Assembly (NCBI GenBank): GCA_964016885.1
Contig: OZ024743.1
Location: forward strand, 18,336,372 to 18,400,371
Direction of reading: 5' to 3'
Source: Eledone cirrhosa
Lineage: Eukaryota > Mollusca > Cephalopoda > Octopoda > Eledonidae
Length of the DNA stretch: 64,000 nt
Position 1 is the first letter of the stretch. Each line of letters starts with the position of its first letter. The translations under genes and the position numbers were made by a program. The notes under the pieces were generated by a model. The model was not told where the DNA came from and searched no databases. It saw nothing but the letters and a program-made list of their open reading frames with translations. Shown piece by piece: positions 46,001 to 58,383 of this stretch.

Positions 46001-46497
46001 ATGCTACCTGGGGGGCACTGCCGGTTCGAGATAAACTCTACAGGCACGGAAATGCTGTCAGACGACCTGCCCGAGATGCGCGCAGTACGACGAAACCGTT
46101 CTGCACGCACTCGTCCAGTGTCCGTGCATTACTGACTTGTGGAGTTATGTTGAACAGCTGTTGTCGCGCGTAGAAAGGAACCGACTATCGCCCGAGTCCA
46201 TAGTGAAGGTCGACCCGCCGCCTTCTTTTGGCCAGGAAGGGCAGACAATTTTCCCCTGTCTGGTAAATTAGCGAAAGAGGTTGTATGGTGGACGAGGTTG
46301 AAAGGACTGAAGACAGACACTTTTCTCTTCGGCCAATCCCTCATCAACTTGTTCAAGTTCCACTTGGAAAGGAAGGTGAGGGTGGAGAGAGAAGTGCTGC
46401 CCCCCCCCCCCCCCCCAGTACATTTGCTGAAAGGTGGGTGAATGTGGCGAGAATGGCCCGTGTGAGTGGGCTTACTCTAGTCATGCGGATGTAGGTA
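43092..46497 (+). pseudogene. Tx1-like LINE unit 3: ORF2 (endonuclease, RT, zinc-finger tail)
   Basis: Starts LRVGCLNVRGMGSSWKQGNL. The SETRI box is deleted (AVSALAPIF), removing the metal-binding Glu. The endonuclease continues in other frames: RPDFFRR near 43430, WANRVVSSRSYIDRIFIRKI and TVAYSDHKFVICMVDLDK (catalytic SDH). The RT has RPITLLNTEFKILARVLVKR, AQTCAIPNRSIHDNLHLMRY, a stop inside NLDQ-KAFDRVDH (44829), SVRQGCPLSSLLYVLTLEPL, and AYADDITVMV with YADD at 45116-45127, then KSVGLQLGTWRGKPRPSN and YLGVWFGPDLQVVKNWDDV. The C-terminus (DNFQKSLAWQCYLGG) is frameshifted near 46020, and C-rich tract changes occur near 46400. Nearly full length but dead. Confidence 0.85.
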
Positions 46498-46790
46498 GGT
46501 AAATTTGAACAGGAGAGGGGTGCCCTTCCAGGGTGCTCTCGAAGCGTCGTGTCGTTCAGGACTGGTGGGGTACCTGAGCGAACCCTAGGTGGTCATCCCT
46601 CCTATTGGGGAATTTTATCTTGTTGTAATTTTATTGTTACTTTATTGTTATTTTGTTATTGTTATTCATATTGTTTACTCGATTTTTCTGTAAAACCCCA
46701 CTGCCCCAGACTTTTGTATTGTCCCCTATATCTCGGCCTTTGTGGCCAATAAATGAAATCATTATTATTATTGTTATTGTTATTATTTGC
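46498..46790 (+). other. 3' UTR of unit 3 and (ATT)n junction 3-4
   Basis: Family 3' UTR with a CTCCTATTGGGGAATTTTAT hairpin, ending CCAATAAATGAAATC and (ATT)n at 46759-46788. Unit 4 begins directly after. Confidence 0.8.
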
Positions 46791-48930
46791 GACCTACTTA
46801 GTAAATCGTATCATCGTGAGCTCCGCAAATATTTGTTATTTTCAGTTGTTTAAAATTGCCATTTATGGTCATTTGTTATTGTTAACTGTATATAAGTGCA
46901 CATACATTGATTTCTGAAAAGGACACTCAAACATATTGGGGCATTGAGCCCAAAATTTAAACTTTTTATAATTATCAAACAAAAATCTTTTCTTTGAAAA
47001 TCATGGATGACTCAGATTCACTCCTTCCTCACAATCCAACATCTCACACCGACACCACCATTGTAAACACTGCTACGTTTGCCAACACTGGAATTGTAAG
47101 CAGTAGCAATATTATAAATTTGTCTCAGGCAGATGTTCATTTCCCGCCATTAACAATGACTGCAGGGGTTAAAGCCGCCACCAACACTACCACCACCGCG
47201 ACAACCCCCCCCCCCCCACCCACCCCACCACCGCGACAACAGAAATAAATGAAAAAAATAAATTAACTCATGATATCGAAATGAATTCAACCAAATGAAC
47301 TATTCCCCACCGAATACCACTGACGCCACCACCACAACTGAAACTAAAATTAACAATAGCAAAAATAACGATAATAACAACAGCAACAATGAAATTAAGA
47401 AAACTACCCTGAGTTTTGCCAGAGTAGCAAACATGTGCGAAGCGATCCAGGTAACTCAGGAAGATTAGACGAAGCCAAAGGAATGGTAAAGAAAGATGGG
47501 TACAGGGTCAGCCCCCCCCCCCCTCACAAAAATAAAATGTAGCAACGTCGCCTATGCACCGTGTCTTATCGGACAATTAAAATAAATTGCGCCGAGGGGA
47601 ACGGGCATCCGAGTCCCAAATCCAAAAAGCTTTGGGACATGTGTGGGCAAAAAAACCCACATCAGACGTGGGCAGAAGTATGGAACCGTGGACGTGTTCT
47701 TTGAAACACCACAGGAGGCCAGAGAACACTCCATGGCCCCATTAAGAAGTGACAACTTCACACCCATCCCAAGCTATTGTGGCCAGAGACGTGTGAAGAT
47801 CAGGGTGACCCACGTTCCACCGGCCATCGAAATTCCCTGGCAAATGGCTGCCGTCCTCGCCAGCATCGAGGCCAACACCAAAATAATAGAAATAGCAAAA
47901 GAAAAGCAGGCGAACTGGTCCGGATGGGATGGAGCTCCTGATCCAAGCGGACCATAAAAGCATTGAGGAGATCCCAGAGGTAATAGACGTCACTGACGGC
48001 AGCCACCTCACCGTAATCGTCGAGGGCAGAAGACCTAGGTGTGTCCTTTGTGGTGAAGGAACCCACCTAAGGGCTTTCTGCCCACAGGCTAAATGGTTGA
48101 GGCTACCTCTCTTACTCACCCCAGTGACTCAACAATCAAGACCACCAGCAGCAGAAATAGCAGCAACAACAGAAGCAACTGTAACAGCAACAAACCCCAG
48201 CAACAATAGCAAAAGCAACACCACTACCACCCAACGCTCCAGAACTAGCACCAGCGCCTACACAATCCACTACGCCACAACCAAAACCAACGCCTGCGGA
48301 GGATTTTTCACTCCCCGGCTTATCGCAACTGGAGACAGATTGTGACAACGAGTATCAGGAAAAAAGAAAAAAAAGAAACCAAAAAAGAAAAAATTCTCTT
48401 CCTTCCCCCTCCAAAAACAAAATACAGAGGGAAACAAATAAATTATCGAACAAGAAAGTTAAGACAGGTATGCCACCATCCACACCAGCATCACCAACCC
48501 CATCACCACAAACACCAACAGTTCACCATCATTAACCCCAACACCACCATCACCAACACCACAAACGTCACCAAAAAGCGTAACAGAAACAAACCCACAA
48601 CAAACGCAAACAAAACAAAACAACCAAAACGATACACACTACACAGCATTAAATTTGAACAACAACCAATTATTACACTACATGCAACACAACACCAGCA
48701 TCACATAAAAGACTACACAACAACCCCAAAGTGAACACCACCTCCACACATACAAATCACTCGCATCACACAGAAAACGTGCACACACTAAAACAAAAAT
48801 TCCCTAAAGACATCGGAGACTCCGACAAACACTCTCCAGGAGGATTTATAAGGACATCCTTCTGGAGGAGGCCACAAGCAGTGAAAAGGATGGACAAACC
48901 CTCCTTCCTCTACGAGAAGTAAGGTAAGTG
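46791..48930 (+). pseudogene. Tx1-like LINE unit 4: 5' UTR and ORF1 with intact CCHC
   Basis: ORF1 starts near 47004 (MDDSDSLLPHNPTSHTDTTI) and is broken by a poly-C run at 47207-47220 and frameshifts near 47290 and 47500. Conserved central pieces are TRGQKYGTVDVFFETPQEAR in one frame and, at 47929-48120, MELLIQADHKSIEEIPEVID with RPRCVLCGEGTHLRAFCPQ, an intact C-X2-C-X4-H-X4-C knuckle. A Thr/Asn/Lys-rich tail runs to 48900. The end (VHTLKQKFPKDIGDSDKHSP) matches the ends of units 2 and 3. Confidence 0.75.
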
Positions 48931-48961
48931 GTCTTTCCCATCTTTTTCACTCCATTTCAAC

Positions 48962-51900
48962 ATGACCTCACTCAGAATAGGCAGCATAAATGCGCGTGGC
49001 TTGGGGTCGTCATGGAAGCAGGGCCACCTGCTCAACGACCTCAGGTCACTAAACATAGATGTAGTGACCGTCAGCGGTCCAGAATCTCCGAAGCACGGGG
49101 CTTCGCACCGATCTTCGGCGGCTACGATGTGGAAGGAATCTCCTAGCCGTCCGGGATCGTGGGGAAGGAGTTGCTTTGCTTTTTCGGAGAGGTTTGGATT
49201 TCGCCATACGGGCCATCTTCCTGGACCCAGAAGGTAAGTTGGTGGTTCTGGACGTGACCAGCGGAGACGGGCAAGCTTTAAGGCTAGTAGCCGTCTATGC
49301 CCCGACAGGAGCAGGGCGGCCTGATTTCTTCCGGCGTCTGGATACCTTTCTTGGAACGTCCCGCTCTTTAGTGTTAGTGGCAACTGGAACGGGATCTTAG
49401 ATGCACGCTGGGACTGTGTGTGATTAGCGGATAGGGAGGTGGGTGCAAGAGCCACACCAACCTGCTCAGGCGTTTTGAACTGTCTGACAGGTACCGATTG
49501 GATTTCCCGAATGTGCCAATGTGGACTTGGACAAATCACATAGGGTCATCCAGATCATATCTAGATAGAGTATTTTGTAGAGAAATAGATAGGTCTAGCA
49601 TAGGCTGTCCACAATTCAAGATAGTCAGCTACACGGACCACAAATTCGTGATCTGTGTGTTTGACTTAGATAGGCTTCATAGACGAGGACCCGGCTACTG
49701 GAAGCTAAACGCGTCTTTACCAGCGCGCAAGACCTACAGAGACCGGATTAGCGAACTAGTTAAGCTGGCGTTGACGGGGGCCATCGTCAACAACAAGTGG
49801 TGGTTTGCTCTGAAAAGAGCAATTAGAACAGAGTCCATTAGGTTTAGTAAGGCTTTAGCAATAGAGAAAAATAGACCGCGACCGACGAGAAAAATAGCAT
49901 CGCGACCGACGTACTTGCGGCGAAATTGGCCCTTGACCAAGAACGAAAGCCGCGTTGTCAGAGCTAGAGTGCGTGCTCTGAGACACAAGAGGGAACGAAA
50001 GCCGACAGTGGGCCCGAGTGGTGGAGGCTCGTCGTGGCAAGAAAGCCACGATCCGGTCTTTGGTGGAGCACGACGGGCGCATGCTACTCGATCCCGGGCC
50101 AATGTGTGAAGCTTTTCAGCGACAATTCACTCAGTTGTTCGGGGGCAGCGGCGGGCCGGATCGAGGGATGGACTTTAGTGTCTACCTCGACAGACTACCG
50201 CGGCTCTCGGCCACTGAGGCGGAGGGTTGCGAAAAGCCAATAAGAGCCGCTGAAGTACGGGAGGCAATGACTAGCTACACAAGCGGTTAATCGCCTGGTT
50301 TGGATGGTCTGCCCTATGAACTTTACTTACAGATGCCAGACTTGTTCGGAGGCCTCTTGGCGGACGTCTACTGCAACCGGCAACAGAACGGGAGAATTCC
50401 CAGCTCTGTGAGCCGAGGAGCTGTGGCGCTGCTGAGAATGGATCCGAACAAGGGGGATAACATAGATAATTTTAGGCCCCTAACTCTGCTAAACACAGAG
50501 TTCAAGATTTTGGTCAAAGTGTAGCAAAGAGGTTGGCGCTTGTCGTTGGCGGTCTGGTGGGAGAAGCGCAGACATGCGCCATTCCCGACAGAACCATCCA
50601 CGACAACCTCCACCTCATGCGATACATCGTAGAGAGGGTAACTAGGGAACCTGGCATGGGTGGGTCGTTGATCAATTTAGATCAGTCGAAAGCTTTCGAT
50701 AGTGTCGACCATCGTTACCTAGCGGCAGTCCTGAGGGCGGCTGTCTTTGAGCTCGTCTTGAGAGCCTGGATCGCTGCCATGCACAGCGACATCTGCTCTG
50801 TGGTGAGAGTGAACGGTCACCATTCGGAACCGTTCAACATCATGCGCTCGGTCCGCCAAGGATGTCCCATCTCGTCCCTCTTGTACGTATTGACTCTCGA
50901 GACTTTACTGCACAAACTGGAGACGTTGAGGGTGGTCCCGCGCGAACTAGGATGCGGAAGATCTGTGTCAGCATATGCGGACGATGTCACCGTAGTTGTG
51001 TCGAACGCCAATCACATCGAGGCGATCGGCACTACACTAAAATAATACGAAGAGGTGACAGGAGCAATGATCAACCAGGAAAAGTCAGTGGGCCTGCAGC
51101 TCAGCACCTGGAGAGACAGGTCCATGCCGTCCAACAGCGTCGTCGGTCGCTGGACAGACGCACCAGTTAAATTGCTCGGGGTCTGGTTCGGTCCGGATCT
51201 CCAGACGGACAGAAACTGGGACGAGGTGACGAGCAGGGTGGCTTCTCTCACCCAGAAATGGGCCGAGAGGAAGCTATCCCTGAAAGGTCGAGCGGAGGTG
51301 GCTAACGCGTATATCGCGTCCATCATCTACTACCGCCTGACCGTCGTACCTTGTCCTAAGCCCCGCTTCACTGCGCTGGAGCGTTTGCTCTTTCGCTTTT
51401 TGTGACAGGGACGCGCTCCGATGGTCAGGCGGTCCATCTGCTGTCAACACCCTCTACGTGGAGGGCTGGGAATGCCGTGGCTGATGATGCGCAGACACGC
51501 GCTCAGGCTATGACATCTTCACCTGTTCCTCGACGGTGATCAGGTGTGCTCTCCGTTTGCTAGACGCGTCTTTCCCCAGCTCGTCTCCTTGATGGAGCTG
51601 CAGTCCTGGGTCAAGCGAACACCGAGAGGGAGCGCTTCGAGACTGGAATGTCTTCAGGCGCTCACATCCCTCGACCAATCGTGCAATGTGATCTGTGGAA
51701 ACTGCACCTTGGCGTTCTATAGATGATTAGTGGAGGGGAAGAGCGACAACGTACTTGGGGAAACTCTAGGCGTCGACGAAAATCAACTAGCCAATCTCTT
51801 CGGAAGAATTTCGGGCCGGTGCCTATGGACAATTTCCAGAAATCCCTGGCCTGGCAGTGCTGCCGAGGAGCTTTGCCAGTTCGGGATAAACTCTACAGGC

Positions 51901-52341
51901 ATGGAGATGCCGTCAGCCGGGCATGTCCGAGATGTGCGCAGGGCCACGTAACCGTCCTGCACGCACTCGTCCAGTGTCCAAGCATTGCAGACTTGTGGAT
52001 TTATGTCGAACACCTGCTGTCGCGTGTGGGACGGATCAAGCTATCAGCTGAGTCCATCGTGAGGATTGCCCTGCCCTCTTCCTTTAGCCGGGAAGGGCAG
52101 GCAGTTTTTTATCTGTCTGGTGGCCATGGTGAAAGAGATAGCATGGTGGACAGGTTTGAAAGTGCTGAAGACGAGCACTTACCTCTTCGGTGATGCCCTG
52201 ATTAACTTTTTCAAATTTCATTTGAAAAGGAAAGTCAGGGTAGAAAGGGAAGTGCACTCTTCCCAGCATTTTGTTGAAAGATGGGTGAGAGAGGCAAGAA
52301 TGGCCCGAGTGAATGGGCCTACTCTGAGTATGTGTCTGTAA
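48962..52341 (+). pseudogene. Tx1-like LINE unit 4: ORF2 (endonuclease, RT, zinc-finger tail)
   Basis: Starts LRIGSINARGLGSSWKQGHL. A frameshift damages the SETRI box (VTVSGPESPKHG). The endonuclease resumes with VVLDVTSGDGQALRLVAVYA and TNHIGSSRSYLDRVF...YTDHKFVICVFDLD (SDH changed to TDH). The RT contains DGLPYELY, RPLTLLNTEFKILVKV (stop at 50522), AQTCAIPDRTIHDNLHLMRY, SLINLDQSKAFDSVDHRYLA, SVRQGCPISSLLYVLTLETL, and AYADDVTVVVS with YADD at 50974-50985, then KSVGLQLSTWRDRSMPSN, LLGVWFGPDLQTDRNWDEV and KLSLKGRAEVANAYIASIIY. The C-terminal finger reads CPRCAQGHVTVLHALVQCPS. The longest open piece (50533-51045) covers the RT core. The best-preserved RT in the array. Confidence 0.85.
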
Positions 52342-52672
52342 ATTAAAGATAGAACACTGGGAGAGGGCACTTGCCCTGGTGGTCAGAGTCACTGTGGCTT
52401 TTTAATGGGCTTTCTCCACGAATGTCCTACGGAAGTCTCCCTCCTTTTGTGGAATGTTTTCATTGTCCTATTATTACATCCTCTGTTTCTTGTCTTTTTT
52501 ACACGCAGAAATTCCCAATTGTACCGCCCTGTATTGTCCTGTACTGTCCTTAATGTCTACTTTATATAAACCCTTGTGGTTAATAAAAAAATCATTATTA
52601 TTATAATTATTATTATTATTATTATCATTACAGTTGCATTTATCTTATTATTATTATTACAGTTGAATTTAT
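52342..52672 (+). other. 3' UTR of unit 4 and terminal (ATT)n
   Basis: 3' UTR as in unit 1 (CACTGGGAGAGGGCACTTGC, CCTGTATTGTCCTGTACTG), ending GGTTAATAAAAAAATC and (ATT)n at 52591-52625 with a further run to 52660. Confidence 0.8.
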
Positions 52673-52802
52673 CTTGCTTTATGTTCATACGCGTTATCAC
52701 CAAGTCACAACCAGTGACCTCAAGAGACAACAAGGTCCGCCATGTTAAAGAAAGAACATACATACTCACACATGCATCTTTAGTGTTTAGACTTGTGATG
52801 TA

Positions 52803-54590
52803 CTTATATTGACAGAATCTTCCTTAGTATATGGGCAGTTCCCATTAGTACTATCTTTTGTATTTCTCCTATACGCGGGTTTCCTGGGATTTGCGATAAG
52901 TAATCATTAGACCCCTTATGTATCATTCCCAGAGCGCCTACAACCACTGGTATTGTTTTATTTCTCAATTTCCACATTTTTCCAATTTCTCTCTCCAGGA
53001 CCTTATACTTGCTCAATTTTTCAAATGTTTTTATAGATACATTCTTGTCTATTGGAACAGACATATCAATTAGCAGGCATACCCTCTTTTTAAAGTCCTT
53101 CAATATTATATCAGGTCTATTTGCATCTAGTTTTCGGTCTGTTTGGGTGCTAAAGTTCCACAAGATTGAGATGTGATCTTTTTCAAGTATGGGATGTGGT
53201 TGATGCTCCCACCAATTCTTTTGAATGGGGCAGGTCAAAATGCTTACACATTATCCAATGTATGTATTGTGCAGCTCTGTCATGCCTGTTTAGGTATTCG
53301 GTTGGAGCTATAGGACTGCACATTGAAATTATATGGTCAATGGTCTCTGGTTGTTTTTTGCATACACGGCATAATGGGCTGCATCCATTTTTTATTATGT
53401 TGGCTTGGTAATTTTTTGTTGGCAGACACTGATCTTGTGCTGATATAATCAGTCCTTCAGTCTCCGATTTCAGTCCAGAGGATGCCAACCAGTGATGGGT
53501 TAAAGTTTTGTCAACATCAGGATTGTTAGCTCGCTCTGGGTATTTTCCATACAGAGGCCTTTCTTGACATTTCTTAGCCAGTTTCTGTAGCAGTTCTTTC
53601 TTTGCAGTTACTTTTACCTGCTTTGCTTTTTCTGTGTTTTCCATTTCATCAGTAAATGGGAATTCTGAAATTTGTAGTCCATTACTGTATCTTTGTGCAT
53701 CTTTTGTAATGGAATATGATCTTTTGATGCTTTCGTGTTTCAAAACGAGTTTGATCATCCAATCATCTGATTCCCTTAGATATGTAGATAATCCAATTGT
53801 TGCAGTGTTCAACGCAATGTCTAACTGGATTAACCCACGTCCTCCTTCTTTCCTAGGGAGATTTATTCTATCTATATCTGCCTTCGGGTGATGCATTCTG
53901 TGCATGGTTAAGAATTTTCGAATTTTTGTATCGAGCCTACGGATCTCTGTGCTTGACCAGTTGATGACATTGTAACTGTAGGTTACTACTGGTATGGCAA
54001 GCGTGTTTATGGCATCGATCCTATTCCTTGTATTCAATTCCGTTCTTAAGATTGCTCCTACTCTGCGATAACATTCCTTCCTTATCCTTTTTCCTCATTG
54101 TCGAGTGCTTGATTCCGTCTCCTTCACAAACACCTAGATATTTGTAAGTTTTTTCTTGATCAAGTTCTCTTATCACGTTCCCCCGATCAAGATTAATGTC
54201 TGAACACTTCAGCAGCTTTCCTCTGGTGAACGTTTCTTTGGCGCATTTATCTAGTCCAAACTCCATTTTAATGTCATCACTGAACTGCTCCACAGTGGAT
54301 AATAGCCCTTGCAATTCTTCATCATTTTTTGCAAATAGTTTCAGGTCATCCATGTAGAACAGGTGATTAATGGTTTTGTCATAGACTTTATATCCATGTT
54401 TTGTTTCATTGAGCATTTTACTTAATGGTATAAGTGAGATGCAGAATAAAAGCGGTGATACAGAGTCACCCTGAAAAATTCCACATTTAATATTAACTTC
54501 TCCAGCTTCCAGTTATTTTGTTTCACTATTCAAACGGAGTGTCGTTTCCATGTCTTCATACTGAATGACAAAAACCTCCTGACAACGGGG
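52803..54590 (-). pseudogene. RLE-type LINE (R4/R2 group), copy 2
   Basis: Read from 54590 leftward. The RT palm has GDSVSPLLFCISLIPLS-like sequence, then HLFYMDDLKLFAKNDEEL with YMDD near 54350, FSDDIKMEFGLDKCAKETF and YKYLGVCEGDGIKHSTM. After a frameshift near 54090 a long open frame (54037-53183) gives the thumb (DRINLPRKEGGRGLIQLDIA), a C-terminal finger CRVCKKQPETIDHIISMC (C-X2-C-X8-H-X4-C) and the nuclease lead-in. A further frame (53238-52804) holds the restriction-like endonuclease RPDIILKDFKKRVCLLIDMS with downstream Lys residues. Related to but distinct from copy 1. The upstream end is truncated at an (ATT)n tract. Confidence 0.8.
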
Positions 54591-54607
54591 GATATTTTGA
54601 AAATCTC

Positions 54608-54629
54608 TAAACATTTTTATTATTATTAA

Positions 54630-54666
<37 letters not shown>
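54608..54666. repeat. (ATT)n microsatellite
   Basis: About 18 units. It lies at the 5' truncation point of the second RLE LINE and beside a SINE. Confidence 0.96.
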
Positions 54667-54667
<1 letters not shown>

Positions 54668-54669
54668 GG

Positions 54670-54841
54670 GCAATGCATTGCGGCAGTGAGTTACGGCCCT
54701 TCACGATAGGTGTTCAAATCCCACCGAGGTTAGCCATGCCTTTCATCCTTACGGGGTCGTTGATATAAAGTACCAGTAATGCTCTAATCGACTTTTTCCT
54801 CCATTTTATTTTGCTGGCAGTGTGCCTAAAGTAGAAACAAT
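54670..54841 (+). mobile_element. tRNA-derived SINE, copy 6, diverged
   Basis: Plus strand. The B box GTTCAAATCCCACC and body TTTCATCCTTACGGGGTCG are present. The head is degenerate, and an unrelated TTTTTCCTCCATTTTATTTT segment interrupts the 3' part. Confidence 0.8.
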
Positions 54842-54844
54842 TAT

Positions 54845-56260
54845 TATCATTATAGTTATGATATGTAAATGATGATGATAATTATGATGATGATATTAAT
54901 GACGATGGTGATTATGTCGTGAGATTGTGGTTGAATACAAAAAGTGAAATAATTGTGATATGTGTAGTCGATTGTCGTGCTAGTGATGGTAGTACACATC
55001 TTTATATGTGCTTATGAAAGCATATTTTCTTACCATAAATCATTTCCTGACCTATCTGTAAATTTGTAACCTTGTCCAAACATTTTAGTGGATCACATGG
55101 CATATTATCTGACGTTTCTCACCTCGTGTTGTTTTAATGCAATGCAATATGAAGACGAAATAAATTGCTTTTTGAGATTTTACTTAACACCGAATCAAGT
55201 CTTTATCTACATTCACAGCTGCAGATTTGAAATTTCTGCACAGGCTCTTTCGAATGAATTCTATACACTTTGGATTACTGTCCTCATAGTAAACAAATAT
55301 AACATCAATTGCATACAATCTTAATTGAGTGAAATACGGCAAAACGCAAATATTAGCATAAACTGCATAACAGTGGGCGCTGGATTAATGAAGCATTTGC
55401 ATAGCAACTGTGACACTCTACTACTGCTAATAGACACATTATGCTATTTCAAATTTTGATTAGAATAGCGTCCACTTATTTACACGTATGAAGTACATTG
55501 CAGCATGGTATAATCTATTCCATTATATGTTAGTAAAGCTGTAAGAAAATGATATCAAATTTCAAATCAGCAATGCTACATTGGAGATTGAATGTTAATA
55601 TTTTAATCCACGAAATATTAATCTGATATTCATATTATTTTTCAAACATTTTCATAAAGAGAAATAGTTAAGATGTGCATTGAATGTTAGTGTTTTTATA
55701 ACTAAACTTATTATTTTACGATTTATTAATATCAATAACAGAAATGTAAAAGCCCAAAATGCTAAAATCTTATAAAATTAATATTGTTAAATACTCCATT
55801 TCGTTGCAAATTGTCTTTTTTACATAATATTGACATAATATGAAATGAGCTACATTAATAAGCTTCGGCGTTCCGTTACATATAAATATTATTATGTAAC
55901 TTTACTGCTGTGTTCGTTATTGATATTATTGAATTGTTATTACTGTTTATTGCATTCTCTTTTAATACCAGGCATTAAACATTCAAAAATTATCGTTCGA
56001 TGTAATTGACGAAAGAATTCCTTACGAGGATATTGCAAATACTTAAGAACTTTAAACAGTGAGATTTCTCTCGTTGAGATTGGATACGAAGCCAAGAGCT
56101 TTTAGTCACTGGCAAGTTGCCTGCCTGTTAAAATGCTTCATGTCTCTTAAAAGGTCCTTAAGTGGTTTATGCTTGAACTAGCTTGATGGAAGTAGATTGG
56201 AAGAAATTATCATTATGTGACGTGTTGTAAAATATATATTTCTTGATGCGTTTGAAAGAA
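54845..56260. other. AT-rich unique sequence, no gene recognised
   Basis: ATG/ATT trinucleotide-like sequence to 54920, then unique sequence without supportable features. Confidence 0.5.
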
Positions 56261-56261
56261 G

Positions 56262-56368
56262 TACGCACACAAACACTTAGTCGCATACGCACATCAACGC
56301 ACACTCACTCGCACACACATGCACACACACACACACATATATATAGAGAGAGATAGATATACATACGT

Positions 56369-56425
<57 letters not shown>
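56262..56425. repeat. (CA)n and (TA)n microsatellite cluster
   Basis: CACACG-type repeats 56262-56338, a GAGA/TAGA segment, CA 56370-56384, then TA to 56423. Confidence 0.95.
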
Positions 56426-56428
<3 letters not shown>

Positions 56429-56429
56429 A

Positions 56430-57140
56430 AGTGGTTGACGACTTAGAGAAAAGAGTATTCAATACTAAAATAGAGTTTTAATATTGTTGTGCTTTGCTTG
56501 AAGTATTGTGTAAAGTTAGAACATATTCTCTGTTTTTAAAAGCTACTGCAATGTCAAATGGACATTGAACGGCAAAATTTGAGAACAATCATTTTCGAGT
56601 GTTGAGTTGCAGTTCATTATAGTGTCCTTGTATTAAGAGAGAAACTCCATTCATCAAAAGACTAAGAGTAAAAAACTATATTTTATAGGATCACGTCGTA
56701 TATTATTTTATAGGATCACTTCGTATATTATTTTGATTATATCTGATTTCAGAAAATGCTAGAAATTACGAGGTATATCATGATATCAGTGACATCCCAT
56801 TAAATCTATCCATAATAATATGAAATAGTGCAGTAATATACAACATCAGTTAACTTAAAATTACGAAAGGAAACCTCGAAGTAGTAACAATTTTGATGTA
56901 GCTTCTAATATATAAATCCCCTGGTTATTGCTTTATTTGAAAGTAGATATGTATGGACCGTTTCTTCTAAGTGAGTCAAATGAATGCGTATATGACGTTC
57001 AAGTTTATTTTAAAACCTGCCGAAGCTCATCTACTCTCTAGTTCAGAAAACAACAGCTTTCTTCAAGAGAACGATAGTTAGTGAGAGAACGTAATGAGAA
57101 AGTTGTAAAGAGCAAGATGTGATTCAAGTGAAAGACTAGT
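56430..57140. other. AT-rich unique sequence, no gene recognised
   Basis: Contains a short duplication (TATTTTATAGGATCAC at 56681 and 56705), otherwise nothing assignable. Confidence 0.45.
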
Positions 57141-57144
57141 ACTT

Positions 57145-57250
57145 TCTTTATTGATACCCAATGGATGAAAGGCAAAGAGGGATTCGAAATCAGAGAGCAG
57201 AGGTTCGGAACAAATATTTTAACGCATTCTATTCTACAATCTATCGACGC
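57145..57250 (-). mobile_element. Degenerate tRNA SINE fragment, copy 7
   Basis: Minus-strand matches to the SINE body and B box (CCAATGGATGAAAGGCAAAG and GGGATTCGAAATCAGAGAGC). Highly diverged and truncated. Confidence 0.5.
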
Positions 57251-57344
57251 TGTAAATCTGACGCCTAGAGTGGAATTACAACCATACACGTATATATATA
57301 TATATAGAGAAAAACAGAGAGAGAGAGACTTTTAAAACAAATGA

Positions 57345-57525
57345 AAAATGCATATTCGAAAACATGTGTTTCACCAGAGGGGTTTTCAACACCAACAGAA
57401 AATCCCTCTGAAACACGTGTCCCCAAATATGGTCTGCTAATTTTCGGGCGATCTAACTCTATACCGAACTCGTCCAATGGAATGAGTGATCTACCATATT
57501 CGGTTGTAACCACCCGGGTATTAAA

Positions 57526-57530
<5 letters not shown>
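57345..57530. repeat. Repeat with strong hairpin, next to TA tract
   Basis: CAGAGGGGTTTTC (57375-57387) pairs with GAAAATCCCTCTG (57398-57410) around a 10-nt loop. Immediately after come GAAACACGTGTCC, where GAAA plus the CACGTG palindrome and UC resemble the second half of a hammerhead. The CUGANGA half is not recognisable. The open frame through this segment is a by-product. Confidence 0.55.
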
Positions 57531-57617
<87 letters not shown>

Positions 57618-57668
57618 TTGTGTTTGTGTGCGTGTGTGTGTGCGTGTGTGTGTGTGTATATATATATA
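57530..57668. repeat. (TA)n-(TG)n microsatellite
   Basis: TA to 57603, then TG with TT/CG breaks, then a short TA run. Confidence 0.97.
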
Positions 57669-57679
57669 TTTGTTTTTTT

Positions 57680-58370
57680 GTGTGTTGGTGTACGGAATAA
57701 TCATTTTGTATTATTTAACTATAAACGTGTTGTATATGTAGTATGTAATCATATGTGTGGCCGTTAATGTAGAAAATGAGGATTCGTCTCTAAATGAATT
57801 CTGTAGATGTATTGAATAGCTTCCAAGATCTGTTGATAAACTAATATTTACATGATTCAGTTAGAACTTAATTGATTGTCATGAAAGAGAGTATTGCATT
57901 TTTCAAAATATGTAGAAAAGAGGTCAACAATCATATCATAAAAGAGGTCAACAAATATCACATCGGAAATTTTGGAAATGTATTGAATTATCTGAGAAAT
58001 ATGCAATTTTACTTTAAAGCATACCTGAAATAATTCGTACATTTAAATGCATCTGAAATCTTTAAACTAGAATGTCTCTCTGTTTATGCAGCTATTATGT
58101 TTTTGGTTGCAATGATCTATATTAAGAAGCAATGACATTCTAATCATGGATCGCATTTTATTTCCTGGTAACATATATATTCTTGAGTGAGAAAGTTTAC
58201 ACACGAACTGTATTTTAATGTACTGTACTGATTGGTTTGAACGTAACGCGCTTCAATTACTAAAAGCATATTATAATTTGGAGTACGCACACCCACACAC
58301 AAACACACGCACACACATACACTCACGCATATATATATATCCACCACTCCCCTACACACCATTTGAACTC
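57680..58370. other. AT-rich sequence, no gene recognised
   Basis: No element assigned. A short CA-rich run occurs at 58286-58320. Confidence 0.45.
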
Positions 58371-58383
58371 TGTTCCCTCACAC

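Noticed and set aside
57341..57700. 119-codon open frame on the plus strand
   Set aside because: Half of it is microsatellite translation. The rest covers a hairpin repeat with no protein signature.
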